Positions 47,609 through 56,643 of a DNA stretch of 64,000 nt are shown here, in pieces. The DNA lies in NCBI RefSeq assembly GCF_900089605.1, contig NZ_LT594324.1, forward strand, positions 1,550,001 to 1,614,000, read 5' to 3'. A program made the position numbers and the translations under genes. The notes beneath the pieces were generated by a model. That model was not told where the DNA came from, did no database searches, and saw nothing but the letters and a program-made list of their open reading frames with translations. Source of the DNA: Micromonospora narathiwatensis (lineage in GTDB: Bacteria > Actinomycetota > Actinomycetes > Mycobacteriales > Micromonosporaceae). Numbering within the stretch: position 1 is the first letter of the stretch; the number at the start of each line of letters is the position of its first letter.

Positions 47609-48528
47609 CCACCACACATCCGACACTGACCGCCGAGGAGGAGACGCTGCTGCCCTCCGACTCCGACGTGCGTCACTACGCCGAACACGGCTGGTACCTG
47701 TCGAAGAAGCTGCTCACCGACGACGAGGTGGACCGGCTCGTCGCGGCGACCGACCGCTACTACGCCGGGGAACGCGACCGCCGGCTGCCCGTCCGGCCGC
47801 CGAAGCTGGCCTACTGGGAGCCGGCCCGGGGTGACGTGCAGCGGCACAACGACTACGTGCACTACGAGCACGACGCGATCAGCCGGATCCTGCGCAAGCC
47901 GCTGATCGGCGCGGTCGCCGCCCGGTTGGCGCGGGCCGCCGAGATCCGGGTCTTCCAGTCCACGCTGATCTACAAGCCGCCGATCTCCGGCGAGCCGTCC
48001 AACATCGTGCCCTGGCACTTCGACAAGCACTACTGGGCGTCCTCGTCGTCGGAGGACATGCTCACCGCGTTCATCCCGTTCCACGACTGCGGGGAGGAGA
48101 TGGGCACCATCACCATGGTCGACGGGTCGCACCGCTGGCAGGAGATCGGCGCCGACGACACCGTGGTCCGGCACTTCGCCGACCGGGACCGCGACCAGCT
48201 CGACGCGATGCTCGCCGAGAACGCCGCGCACAACGGCGCGGAGATCCGCAAGGTTCCCATGGTGATCCCCAAGGGACACGTGAGCTTCCACCACTGCCGC
48301 ACCTACCACGGCAGCGGCGCGAACGTCAGCGACCGTCCCCGCCGGGCGATCTCGCTGCACCTGCAGGACGGCGGCAACGCCTGGCGGGAGTATCCGCTCT
48401 CCGACGGCAAGCTCGCCGCGTACAACCACGACGTGCTGGTCCGCCGTACCCCCGAGGGCCGGCCGGACTACGCGGACCCCGATTTCTGCCCGGTCATCTG
48501 GCGCGACCGCGCCCAGCAGGGAGGCTGA
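47605..48528 (+). CDS. Phytanoyl-CoA-dioxygenase-type Fe(II)/2-oxoglutarate oxygenase
   Basis: A protein of 307 residues. The metal triad is visible as HFD in IVPWHFDKHYWAS and the distal His in CRTYHGSGANVSDRPRRAIS, with the 2-oxoglutarate-binding Arg in the same block. PhyH enzymes of natural-product clusters hydroxylate or desaturate carrier-bound or free substrates. The start overlaps hmaS by 4 bp and the next gene follows after 3 bp, so it is in the same transcript. Confidence 0.87.
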   Translation: MTTTHPTLTAEEETLLPSDSDVRHYAEHGWYLSKKLLTDDEVDRLVAATDRYYAGERDRRLPVRPPKLAYWEPARGDVQRHNDYVHYEHDAISRILRKPLIGAVAARLARAAEIRVFQSTLIYKPPISGEPSNIVPWHFDKHYWASSSSEDMLTAFIPFHDCGEEMGTITMVDGSHRWQEIGADDTVVRHFADRDRDQLDAMLAENAAHNGAEIRKVPMVIPKGHVSFHHCRTYHGSGANVSDRPRRAISLHLQDGGNAWREYPLSDGKLAAYNHDVLVRRTPEGRPDYADPDFCPVIWRDRAQQGG

Positions 48529-48531
48529 GAC

Positions 48532-49329
48532 ATGTCACGGTACGACTGGGGCAAGACGCACCCGGGCATCGAGCGGCTGGAGCGGGCGGTGACCGAGCGC
48601 CGCGACGTGGTGGTCAAGCACCCGCTCTACGCCAACCTGGACACCCACGAGGCGTTGACCACCTTCATGGAGCACCACGCCTTCGCGGTGTGGGACTTCA
48701 TGTCGCTGCTGAAGTCGTTGCAGCGCCAGCTCACCTGCGTCACCGTGCCGTGGATCCCCACCGGCCCGACCGGCAGCCGCCGCCTGATCAACGACATCGT
48801 CATGGTGGAGGAGAGCGACGAACTCGGCGACGGCTACATCAGCCACTTCGAGCTGTACGTGCAGGGCATGACGGAGGCCGGCGCGGACACCAGCGCGGTG
48901 GAGCGACTCGTCGACCTGCTGCGCGCCGGCCGACCGGTGACCGAGGCGCTGGCCGAGGCCGGGGTGCCCGGCCCGTCCGCGGCGTTCGCCGGCACCACCT
49001 GGCGGATCATCGAGAGAACCCCGGTGCACTGCCAGGCGGCGGCCTTCGCGTTCGGCCGGGAGGACCTCATCCCCGAGATGTTCACCCAGGTCGTCGCGGT
49101 CAACGAACGCAGCCGGCGGCTGAACAAGTTCGTCGACTACCTGGAACGGCACATCGAGGTCGACGGGGAGCAGCACACCCCGATGGCCATGCAGATGCTC
49201 GCCGACCTCTGCGGCGACGACGACACCAAGTGGCAGGAGTGCGCCGACACGGTCAACGAGGCGCTCGCCGCCCGGGCCCGGCTCTGGGACGAGATCCTGG
49301 CCGCGATCAAGGAGGGTCGCCCGGCGTGA
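48532..49329 (+). CDS. DUF3050 heme-oxygenase-like protein, probable diiron oxygenase
   Basis: A protein of 265 residues, all helical, matching DUF3050: [60 protein letters not shown], then [20 protein letters not shown] and [20 protein letters not shown]. The His and Glu residues in these blocks are placed like the metal ligands of heme-oxygenase-like diiron oxidases. Relatives of that superfamily (UndA, SznF, BesC) do N-oxygenation or C-C cleavage. I know of no function for a DUF3050 member in an aromatic-polyketide context. Confidence 0.75.
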   Translation: MSRYDWGKTHPGIERLERAVTERRDVVVKHPLYANLDTHEALTTFMEHHAFAVWDFMSLLKSLQRQLTCVTVPWIPTGPTGSRRLINDIVMVEESDELGDGYISHFELYVQGMTEAGADTSAVERLVDLLRAGRPVTEALAEAGVPGPSAAFAGTTWRIIERTPVHCQAAAFAFGREDLIPEMFTQVVAVNERSRRLNKFVDYLERHIEVDGEQHTPMAMQMLADLCGDDDTKWQECADTVNEALAARARLWDEILAAIKEGRPA

Positions 49330-50297
49330 CCCACTCCGACCCGGTCCGGCTCTACCGCACGGTACGGCTGATCCGCCGCTTCGAGGAACGGGCCGTCGAA
49401 CTGGTCCGTGCCGGGGAGATCGTCGGCGGCATCCACCCGTACCTCGGGCAGGAGGGGATCGCCGCCGGGGTCTGCGCCGCGCTGCGCGACGACGACCTGG
49501 TGACCGGCACCCACCGCGGGCACGGGCACGTGCTCGCCAAGGGCGCCGACCCGGCCCGGATGCTCGCCGAGCTCTGCGGCCGGCTCACCGGGCTCAACCG
49601 GGGCCGGGGCGGGTCGATGCACGCGGCCGACTTCGGCGTCGGGGTGCTCGGCGCCAACGCGATCGTCGGGGCCGCCGGCGCGATCCTCACCGGAGCGGTG
49701 TGGGCGCGCCGGCGGCGCGGCGACGACCTGGTGGGGGCGACCTTCTTCGGCGACGGCGCGGTCAACGAGGGGATGCTGCTGGAGGCGTTCAACCTGGCCG
49801 CGCTCTGGCGGGTGCCGGTGCTGTTCGTCTGCGAGAACAACGGCTACGCCACCACGATGCCGGTCGCCGGCGCGGTCGCCGGCAGCATCGCCGGCCGCGC
49901 CGCCGCCTTCGGCATGCCGGCCACCGCCGTCGACGGGCAGGACCCCGAGGAGGTACGCGACGCCACCGCCGCCGCCGTCGCCCGGATGCGCGCCGGCGGC
50001 GGCCCGGAGCTGGTCGAGGCCCACACCTACCGGTTCGACGCCCACCACACCTTCGAACACGTGGTGCGCCTCGACTACCGGCCGCCCGAGGAGGTGGCCC
50101 GGGGCCGCTCCCGCGACCCGGTCGCCATCCAGGGCGCGCGGCTGCCCGCCGACGTACGGGCGGCCGTCGACGCCGAGGTCGAGGCGACCCTGGCCGCCGC
50201 CGTCGAGTACGCCCTGGCCAGCCCCGCGCCCGACCCGGCCACCGCCCTCGACCACCTGTACGCCAGCGGGCTGACCGCCCGGACCGGAGGTGGCTGA
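49326..50297 (+). CDS. 2-oxoacid dehydrogenase E1 component, alpha subunit
   Basis: A protein of 323 residues. The TPP-binding motif [20 protein letters not shown] continues to [20 protein letters not shown] (GDG...NN). The N-terminal [14 protein letters not shown] and [20 protein letters not shown] are typical of acetoin/pyruvate dehydrogenase E1-alpha. GTG 49326 overlaps the DUF3050 stop. The beta subunit follows at once; no E2 or E3 gene is present, so the pair may act as an acyl-transfer or decarboxylase enzyme for a pathway 2-oxoacid. Confidence 0.88.
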   Translation: MTHSDPVRLYRTVRLIRRFEERAVELVRAGEIVGGIHPYLGQEGIAAGVCAALRDDDLVTGTHRGHGHVLAKGADPARMLAELCGRLTGLNRGRGGSMHAADFGVGVLGANAIVGAAGAILTGAVWARRRRGDDLVGATFFGDGAVNEGMLLEAFNLAALWRVPVLFVCENNGYATTMPVAGAVAGSIAGRAAAFGMPATAVDGQDPEEVRDATAAAVARMRAGGGPELVEAHTYRFDAHHTFEHVVRLDYRPPEEVARGRSRDPVAIQGARLPADVRAAVDAEVEATLAAAVEYALASPAPDPATALDHLYASGLTARTGGG

Positions 50298-51262
50298 TGC
50301 CCCGGCTGTCCTACCGCAGGGCGCTCACCCGGGCGCTCGCCGACGAGATGACCCGCGACGAGTCGGTCTTCCTGCTCGGCGAGGACATCCGGGTGGCCGC
50401 CGCGAACGTCACCTCCGGCCTGCTCAAGCGGTTCGGGCCGGAGCGGGTGCGCGACACTCCCCTGTCCGAGCAGGCGTTCACCAGCTTCGCCACCGGGGCC
50501 GCGTTGGCCGGGCTGCGACCGGTCATCGAGTTCCAGATCCCGTCGCTGCTGTTCCTGGTCTTCGAGCAGATCGTCAACCATGCGCACAAGTTCCCGCTGA
50601 TGACCGGCGGTCAGTGCGCCGTGCCGGTCACCTATCTGGTGCCCGGGTCCGGCTCGCGGACCGGGTGGGCCGGGCAGCACTCCGACCACCCGTACAGCCT
50701 GTTCGCCCACGTCGGGGTGACCACGGTGGTGCCGGCCACCCCGGCGGACGCGTACGGGCTGCTGGTGTCGGCGATCCGCTGCGTCGACCCGGTGGTGGTG
50801 TTCGCCCCCGCCGGGGCGATGGACCTGCGCGCCGACGTGACCGACCTGGTTCCGGTGCCGCTCGGCCGGGGCGTGGTCCGCCGGCCCGGGACCGACGTCA
50901 CCGTGGTCGCGGTCGGGCACCTGGTGCACGACGCGCTCGCCGTCGCCGAGGAGCTGGCCGACCAGGTGTCGGTGGAGGTCTTCGACCCCCGGACGCTGTA
51001 CCCGTTCGACCGGGACGGCCTCGTCGAGTCCGTGTCCCGCACCGGGCGCCTCGTCGTGCTGGACGACTCCAACCGGTCCTGCGGCATCGCCGGCGAGATC
51101 ATCGCCACCGTGGTCGAGCGGGTACGGCTGGCCGCGCCGCCGCGCCGGGTGACCCGCCCGGACGGCGCGGTGCTGCCCTTCGCGCCCGCCCTGGACCGGG
51201 CCGTGCAGCCCGGCCGGGACCAGCTCACCGCCGCCATCCAACTGACCATGAAGGACGGATGA
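50297..51262 (+). CDS. 2-oxoacid dehydrogenase E1 component, beta subunit
   Basis: A protein of 321 residues. It begins [20 protein letters not shown] and shows VFLLGEDIRVAAANVTSGLL and DTPLSEQAFTSFATGAALAG, then FDPRTLYPFDRDGLVESV in the C-terminal transketolase domain. These are the hallmarks of E1-beta. The start shares a base with the alpha stop. Similar E1 pairs serve phenylglycine-type pathways (PglB/PglC), which makes a role on an aryl-glyoxylate plausible here. Confidence 0.88.
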   Translation: MPRLSYRRALTRALADEMTRDESVFLLGEDIRVAAANVTSGLLKRFGPERVRDTPLSEQAFTSFATGAALAGLRPVIEFQIPSLLFLVFEQIVNHAHKFPLMTGGQCAVPVTYLVPGSGSRTGWAGQHSDHPYSLFAHVGVTTVVPATPADAYGLLVSAIRCVDPVVVFAPAGAMDLRADVTDLVPVPLGRGVVRRPGTDVTVVAVGHLVHDALAVAEELADQVSVEVFDPRTLYPFDRDGLVESVSRTGRLVVLDDSNRSCGIAGEIIATVVERVRLAAPPRRVTRPDGAVLPFAPALDRAVQPGRDQLTAAIQLTMKDG

Positions 51263-51265
51263 CTG

Positions 51266-52621
51266 ATGGACCCGAACTATTCGTGGCCCCCGGCCGCGCA
51301 GGCGTGGACCGGTCTTCCCGAGTCGGACCGTACGGCGATGGTGGCCGCCGGCGCCGCCGCCTGGGAGCGGATCTTCCACGGCCGGGCGACGTACAACAAG
51401 CAGTGGCGGCTGGCCCGGCCGCCGGTGCTCACCGCCGACGCCTTCCGCGAGCTGAACGAGGTCTGCGACCGGATCGCCCAGCTCATCCTGGAAGCGTGCC
51501 GGCGGCGGGCCCGTACCGCCGGTGAACTGCGCCGCCTGCTGGACGTGCCCAGCGGAGAGACCCGGCTGCTCGACGAGGACGAGCCGCTGCACGACGGGCT
51601 GCTCGCCGCGTACCGGCCCGACGTGCTGTTCTCCGGCGGGGTGCCGTGCATCGTGGAGTACAACATCGACAGCAGCCTGGGCGGCGGGTTCGACGCCGAC
51701 ACCGTCATCCACCGCTACGCCGACCTCTACCGGGAGCGGGGCCTGCTCGACGGGCTGCCGGCCCGCCCGGCGCCGTCCCTGCTCGACCAGCGGTTCGTGG
51801 CGATCCGGGACACCCTCGGGCTGCCCGAGGGCGCGCGGGTGGCACTGCTGATGGACTTCGACGCCGAGTACCCGGGGCTGGACGACCCGGAGACGTTCAT
51901 CCGGATCCTGTCCCCGCTGGTCGACCAGGCGCGGCGGTTCGGCATCGACCTGGTCATCGCCCCGGTCTCCACCGCCGGCCTGGACGAGGGGAAGCGGCTG
52001 GTGGTCGGCGGCGCTCCGGTGGACGCGCTGTTCCGGCTGTTCGTGCCCAACCGGGTCACCCCCAGCGCCGGCCTGGACGCGGTCGCCGGGGCCCTGGCGG
52101 CCGGCACCCTGCCGATGTTCGTCAGCACCGCCGCCTGGCTGCTCAGCAACAAGCTGAACTACGCCTGGCTGTGGGCGGATCTTCCGCTGCTGCCCGGGAG
52201 CGACCAGGCGCTGATCCGCCGGTACGTTCCGCACACCGTGGCGCTCACCGCCGACCAACTCGACCGGGCCCTGGCCGGGCAGGCCGACCTGGTGGCGAAG
52301 CCGGCCGGCGGCTCGGCCGGGCACGGGGTGCTCATCGGCCGGGAGATGAGCGCGGTGGCCTGGGAGGACGGCGTACGCGCGGCGATCGACGCGGGCGGCA
52401 ACATCCTCCAGCGCTACCACGAGGCGGACCGGGCGCCGATGGATTTCGTGCAGATCGAGACGGGCGAGACGGTCACCGCCGAGGTCCCGTACAGCCTGGC
52501 CCCGTACCTGTTCGGCCGGACCGCCTCGGGTGCCCTGGCCCGGGTCGGCTACCCGGGCTGCGAGGAGGTGCTCAACCTGGCCAGAGGCGTCCTCCTCACC
52601 GGCGTCCTCCTCACCACCTGA
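51266..52621 (+). CDS. ATP-grasp ligase, glutathionylspermidine-synthase-like
   Basis: A protein of 451 residues. Segments CIVEYNIDSSLGGGFDADTV, NKLNYAWLWADLPLLPG, LVAKPAGGSAGHGVLIGREM (nucleotide-binding glycine loop) and ILQRYHEADRAPMDFVQIET indicate an ATP-grasp fold of the circularly permuted or glutathionylspermidine-synthase kind. Such enzymes form amide bonds through acyl phosphates. It ends the operon and is followed by a strong terminator. It could join an amino acid such as hydroxyphenylglycine to a polyketide acid (inference). Confidence 0.75.
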   Translation: MDPNYSWPPAAQAWTGLPESDRTAMVAAGAAAWERIFHGRATYNKQWRLARPPVLTADAFRELNEVCDRIAQLILEACRRRARTAGELRRLLDVPSGETRLLDEDEPLHDGLLAAYRPDVLFSGGVPCIVEYNIDSSLGGGFDADTVIHRYADLYRERGLLDGLPARPAPSLLDQRFVAIRDTLGLPEGARVALLMDFDAEYPGLDDPETFIRILSPLVDQARRFGIDLVIAPVSTAGLDEGKRLVVGGAPVDALFRLFVPNRVTPSAGLDAVAGALAAGTLPMFVSTAAWLLSNKLNYAWLWADLPLLPGSDQALIRRYVPHTVALTADQLDRALAGQADLVAKPAGGSAGHGVLIGREMSAVAWEDGVRAAIDAGGNILQRYHEADRAPMDFVQIETGETVTAEVPYSLAPYLFGRTASGALARVGYPGCEEVLNLARGVLLTGVLLTT

Positions 52622-52640
52622 TCCCTCCCCGCGCCGTTCT

Positions 52641-52671
52641 CCCGCCCCACCCCCGCGAGGGGTGGGGCGGG
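52641..52671. terminator. Perfect hairpin terminator between convergent genes
   Basis: A 13-bp perfect stem CCCGCCCCACCCC/GGGGTGGGGCGGG with a CGCGA loop lies 19 bp after the ATP-grasp stop and 9 bp from the stop of the convergent esterase. It marks the end of the long rightward operon. Confidence 0.8.
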
Positions 52672-52680
52672 CCTGGCGTG

Positions 52681-53376
52681 TCAGGGGCCGCGGTCGACGG
52701 GCGCGCCGAGCCGGGCACCCACCACCCGCAGCGTTTCGGCGGCGGCGATGGCGTCGCTGCGGGCGCTGCCGTGCCGGCCGTCGCTGCTGTAGAGAGACGG
52801 GTCCGCCACCGCCGGATGGTCGGTCAGGTGCACGTGCAGGGTGCCGAGCCGCCGGGCCAGCCGGCCGGTGTGGGTCGAGAGCCGACGCATCCGCTCACCG
52901 AGGCCGGCCCGCATCGCGGGCGGCACCGCGGGGCTGTGCGAGACGTCGAACATCCCGACCGTGATGACGTCCGCCCCCGCGCGCTGGAGCGTGGTGATCA
53001 TCGCGGCCAGCTCGACGTCGACGGCATCCGGGTCGTACCCGGGGCGGAAGGCGTCGTTGCCGCCGCAGACCACCAGCGCCAGGTCCGGGCCGAACGCGAG
53101 CGCCGCGGCCAGCTGCGTCGCCCGCACCTCGTACGCCCGCAGCCCGCGCCGCCCGAGGTTGAGGTACGTCAGCTCGGGCCGGACCGTGCGCAGCTCGGCG
53201 GCGACCCGGTCCGCCCACTGAAGGTCGGAGTAGCCCTCGACCGGCTCGCACATCCCCTCGGCCACGCTGTCGCCCAGCACCACGAACCGCCGCCACGGAT
53301 GCCCCCGCAACAGCGTCGCGCTCTCGCCTTCCCGGAGGCAGTGCGGATCGGTCGCTTCGTTCAACGTCGATCCCAC
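52681..53376 (-). CDS. SGNH/GDSL hydrolase
   Basis: A protein of 231 residues. Block I is FVVLGDSVAEGM with the nucleophile Ser, block III is VVCGGNDAF and the C-terminal His/Asp pair is in LYSSDGRHGS (block V is atypical). No signal peptide is seen, so it is cytosolic. It is read leftward, away from the cluster operons, and is probably a housekeeping esterase caught between cluster segments. Confidence 0.75.
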   Translation of the reverse strand: MGSTLNEATDPHCLREGESATLLRGHPWRRFVVLGDSVAEGMCEPVEGYSDLQWADRVAAELRTVRPELTYLNLGRRGLRAYEVRATQLAAALAFGPDLALVVCGGNDAFRPGYDPDAVDVELAAMITTLQRAGADVITVGMFDVSHSPAVPPAMRAGLGERMRRLSTHTGRLARRLGTLHVHLTDHPAVADPSLYSSDGRHGSARSDAIAAAETLRVVGARLGAPVDRGP

Positions 53377-53422
53377 CCCCGCACGCTAACCCACCCGGTG
53401 GAGGGATGCGAGGAGCGGATGG

Positions 53423-53815
53423 TCAGCTGGCGGCGTCCCGGTGGGCGGCGGCGAGCCGCTTCGGGGCGCGGGCGTACCACGCCTCGGTGACCAGCTCGGT
53501 CAGCTCGTCGATCCCGATCCGGTCGAGGCGGACCAGCACCGCCGGGTACCCGTCGAGGTGCGGGACGGTGAAGTAGACCTCGGGGTCGTCGGCGAGCAGC
53601 GCCTCCTTGGCACCCAGGTCGGGCACGCGGACGCCGAGGATCGGGCCGTTGGGGGCGGCGTCGCCGAGGGCCACCCGGTCGGCGGGGCGCAGCGGACGGT
53701 CCCAGACGAAAGGCTTGTCACGGACCCGCCAGGCCGGCAGGTCGTCGTACGAGCCGCGCTCGGTCGTCTCGGGCAGGGCGAGCGCGCTGCGGCGTACGTC
53801 GTCCCAGGTCGCCAT
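53423..53815 (-). CDS. MmcQ/YjbR-family protein
   Basis: A protein of 130 residues. It begins MATWDDVRRSALALPETTER and has VWDRPLRPADRVALG, VRVPDLGAKEALLADDPEVY, FTVPHLDGYPAVLVRLDRI and ELVTEAWYARAPKRLA, the CyaY-like fold seen in MmcQ/YjbR proteins of unknown function. It is a common actinobacterial housekeeping gene with no obvious link to the cluster. Confidence 0.85.
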   Translation of the reverse strand: MATWDDVRRSALALPETTERGSYDDLPAWRVRDKPFVWDRPLRPADRVALGDAAPNGPILGVRVPDLGAKEALLADDPEVYFTVPHLDGYPAVLVRLDRIGIDELTELVTEAWYARAPKRLAAAHRDAAS

Positions 53816-53851
53816 GGGTCGACCCTACGCCTGCCCGACGATGTCGGTGGG

Positions 53852-55075
53852 TCAGGCCGGCGTCGACACCGCCGGTTCCGCCGCCGGCCGGTCCGCCCCG
53901 GCGCGGGCCAGCAGCAGCGGCCCGACGGTCAGCACCAGGCAGGCCGCCGCCATCACCAGCAGCGCCGGGGCAAACCCGAGCGCCGCCACCGACCAGCCGC
54001 CGATCAGCGCCCCCACCGGCAGGCCGAGGAACGCCACCGATCCGGAGATGCCGAGCACCCGCGTCTGCAACGACTCCGGCACCCGCTCGTACAGGGCCGT
54101 GCCGAGCAGTGGGTTCACCGCCGCGATCGCGATGCCGGACACGAACGTGACGGCGAGCACCACGAACAGGTTGTCGCTGAGGGCCAGCGCCAACAGCCGG
54201 GGCGTGCCGCTGAGCGCCAGCCCGAGCGCAAACGTGGCCCGCCGGGGCAACCTCGTCCCGGCCAGGGTGAAGAGCAGGTTGCCCAGCAGCGCCCCGCCGG
54301 AGAACACCCCGAGCACCAGGCCGAAGCCCGCCGGGTCGCCGAGCACCCGGTTCACCCAGAGCGGGATCCACACCGCGACGCTGGCGTTGGCGAACATGTT
54401 CGACGCCGAGACCACGACCAGCATGGTCAGCAGCGTCCGATCGGTACGCAGGTAACCGAAGCCGCCGCGCAGCGCGCGCAGGTAGCTCTCCCGGGGCGCC
54501 GGGTCCGCCGGCGCGGGCGGGCGGACCAGCAGGCCGATCAGCAGCGCGCAGGCCGCGAAGGTGGCCGCGTCGATCCAGATCGCCCGGGTCACCCCCACCC
54601 AGTCGATGAGCAGCCCGCCGAGCACCGCCCCGAACAGTGTCATGCCCCGGGCCAGCCCGTCGTAGGCGGAGGTGAGCCGGATCAGCGGCACGCCGGCCCG
54701 CTCGGCGGCGGGCTTGAACAGCACGTGCTTGACGCGGTCGCCGATGCCGCGCAGCCCGCCGGCCACCGCGACCAGCGCCAGCAGCGCCCCGAACCCCAGC
54801 CAGGGGGCGAGCGCCACCACCGCCATCGCCGCCGCGCTGGCCGCGTCCACCGTGACGGCGGTACGCCGCACCCCGAACCGGTCCGCCCACGGCGTCGCCA
54901 GCGCGCTGGAGAGCATGTACGGCAGGGTCTCCGCCGCCGCGACCAGGCCCATTCGGGTCGGGCTGCCGGTGGTCTCCAGCACCAGCCAGGGGATGGCCAC
55001 CACCGAGACCCGGGTGCCCAGGTTGGACAGCAGATCGGCGCCGACCAGGGTGTACAGCTCGCGGCGCGGGTTCAC
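53852..55075 (-). CDS. MFS exporter (EntS-like)
   Basis: A protein of 407 residues with about 12 membrane segments. The opening ELYTLVGADLLSNLGTRVSV and the loop ATPWADRFGVRRTAVTVDAA resemble the enterobactin-exporter/EntS-like MFS group used by biosynthetic clusters to export products. The GTG overlaps the stop of the AMP-ligase gene by 4 bp, which couples exporter and ligase. It is the likely exporter or self-resistance protein of the cluster. Confidence 0.8.
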   Translation of the reverse strand: MNPRRELYTLVGADLLSNLGTRVSVVAIPWLVLETTGSPTRMGLVAAAETLPYMLSSALATPWADRFGVRRTAVTVDAASAAAMAVVALAPWLGFGALLALVAVAGGLRGIGDRVKHVLFKPAAERAGVPLIRLTSAYDGLARGMTLFGAVLGGLLIDWVGVTRAIWIDAATFAACALLIGLLVRPPAPADPAPRESYLRALRGGFGYLRTDRTLLTMLVVVSASNMFANASVAVWIPLWVNRVLGDPAGFGLVLGVFSGGALLGNLLFTLAGTRLPRRATFALGLALSGTPRLLALALSDNLFVVLAVTFVSGIAIAAVNPLLGTALYERVPESLQTRVLGISGSVAFLGLPVGALIGGWSVAALGFAPALLVMAAACLVLTVGPLLLARAGADRPAAEPAVSTPA

Positions 55076-56643
55076 GCCCGGCCGCCGATCACCGCCGGGT
55101 CGGCGTCGGCGGGGTGCGCGGCGGCGTACCGGGCGCGCAGGGCCCGCTTGTCCACCTTCGCGGAGCGGTTCACCGGCAGCGCCTCGACGAACTCCACCCC
55201 GCCGGGCGCCCAGGTCTCGCTCAGCTCCCGGGTGACCAGCGCGATCAGTTCGTCCCCGGGCACCGTGGCGCCCGGCGCCGGCACCACGTACGCGTACGGC
55301 AGTTCCCCGGCCACCGGATCCGGTACGCCGATGACGGCGGCGGCGCGTACCTGCGGGTGGGCGGCGAGCACGTCCTCGATCGGGCGGGAGTAGATCGGCC
55401 AGCTCCGCTGCCGGGTGAGGATCCGGTCCTGGAGCCGGTCGACCAGGTAGAGGTACCCGTCGGCGTCCAGGTGGCCGATGTCGCGGGTCCGTACCCAGTC
55501 GTCCACCAGCGTCTCGGCGGTCAGCTCGGGCTGGCCGTGGTAGCCGGCGAAGCTGAGCCTGGTGCGGGCCCACACCTCGCCGTCCTCGCCGGGCGGCAGC
55601 ACCCGGCCGTCGGCGTCGCGGATCTGCACCGTCACGTCCCCGTACGGCCGGCCGCAGGAGCGCAGCCGCTCCGGGTGCTCCGGGTCGTCGGTGAGCCCCG
55701 GCAGGGCGCAGATCACCACGGCCTCGCTGAGCCCGTACACGATGCGCAGGCACGGGCCGAAGCGGGCGATCGCCTGGCGCAGCCGGGCGGGCGCGGCGGG
55801 CCCGGCGCCCACGTTGAACATGAACATGGCGGAGAAGTCGGCGCCGTCCAGGGCCGGGTGGTCGAGCACCTCGTAGAGCATCGGCGGGGTGACGAAGGTG
55901 GAGGTGAGCCGTTCGGCGTCGACGGTCCGGATGAACACGGCCGGGTCCCACTGCTCGCGCAGGAAGAGCACCCCGCCGGTGAACAGGTTGAAAAGTGTGG
56001 TGATCTGGCCGCTGGCCAGCCACATCGGCGAGTGTGACAGGTGCCGCAGCAGCGGGAACCCGGCCGCCCGGAAGTCGGCGGCCAGCGTGAGGATCTGCCG
56101 GTAGAAGCTCTCCCGGTGGTGCACCAGTTTCGGGGTGCCGGTGGTGCCGCTGGTCTGGAGGAACGACTCCGGCGTCGGCGCCCCGGCGGGCAGGTCCACC
56201 GGCGGGTGCCCGGAGGCGGTGAGGTCCGGCCCGGATCCGCCCGGCCCGAGGCAGAGCACCGGTACGCCGGAGAGCCCGGCGGCGATCTCCGCCCCGAGCG
56301 AGTCCGTGGCGCGCGGGTCGTGCACGAAGGCGTCGGGGCGGGCCAGGGCGACGAACTCGTCGATCTCCCGCCGGGAGGTGACCGGGGCGATCCACATGCT
56401 CCGGCAGCCGAGCAGGTGCAGCGCCAACTGGAGCAGCGGCGCCTGCACGGTGTTGCCGAGCATCATCAGCACCGCGTCGCCGGGGCGTACGCCGTGCCGC
56501 TGGAGCGCGCCGGCCAGGCCGCGCACCTCGGCGGCGATCTGGGGATAGGTCAGCCGGCGGCCCCCGCCGACCAGGGCCTCCCGGTCGCCGAACCGGGCGA
56601 ACAGCTCCAGCGCCTCGTGCACGTAGTTCGGCCGATCGGTCAT
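55072..56643 (-). CDS. Stand-alone adenylate-forming ligase 3
   Basis: A protein of 523 residues with ANL motifs: LQTSGTTGTPKLVHHRESFY, IVYGLSEAVVICAL, WVRTRDIGHLDADGYLYLVD and the catalytic Lys in NRSAKVDKRALR. It resembles acyl-CoA synthetases in which the C-terminal GK Lys lies in the SAKVDK motif. With the exporter it forms a leftward operon, opposite to the P450/hmo/hpgT operon. It is one of three ligases; which one activates hydroxyphenylglycine cannot be told from sequence. Confidence 0.85.
   Translation of the reverse strand: MTDRPNYVHEALELFARFGDREALVGGGRRLTYPQIAAEVRGLAGALQRHGVRPGDAVLMMLGNTVQAPLLQLALHLLGCRSMWIAPVTSRREIDEFVALARPDAFVHDPRATDSLGAEIAAGLSGVPVLCLGPGGSGPDLTASGHPPVDLPAGAPTPESFLQTSGTTGTPKLVHHRESFYRQILTLAADFRAAGFPLLRHLSHSPMWLASGQITTLFNLFTGGVLFLREQWDPAVFIRTVDAERLTSTFVTPPMLYEVLDHPALDGADFSAMFMFNVGAGPAAPARLRQAIARFGPCLRIVYGLSEAVVICALPGLTDDPEHPERLRSCGRPYGDVTVQIRDADGRVLPPGEDGEVWARTRLSFAGYHGQPELTAETLVDDWVRTRDIGHLDADGYLYLVDRLQDRILTRQRSWPIYSRPIEDVLAAHPQVRAAAVIGVPDPVAGELPYAYVVPAPGATVPGDELIALVTRELSETWAPGGVEFVEALPVNRSAKVDKRALRARYAAAHPADADPAVIGGRA

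Noticed and set aside
50075..52420. Minus-strand open frame of 781 residues across E1 and ATP-grasp genes
   Set aside because: Antisense shadow with Gly/Arg/His-rich low complexity.
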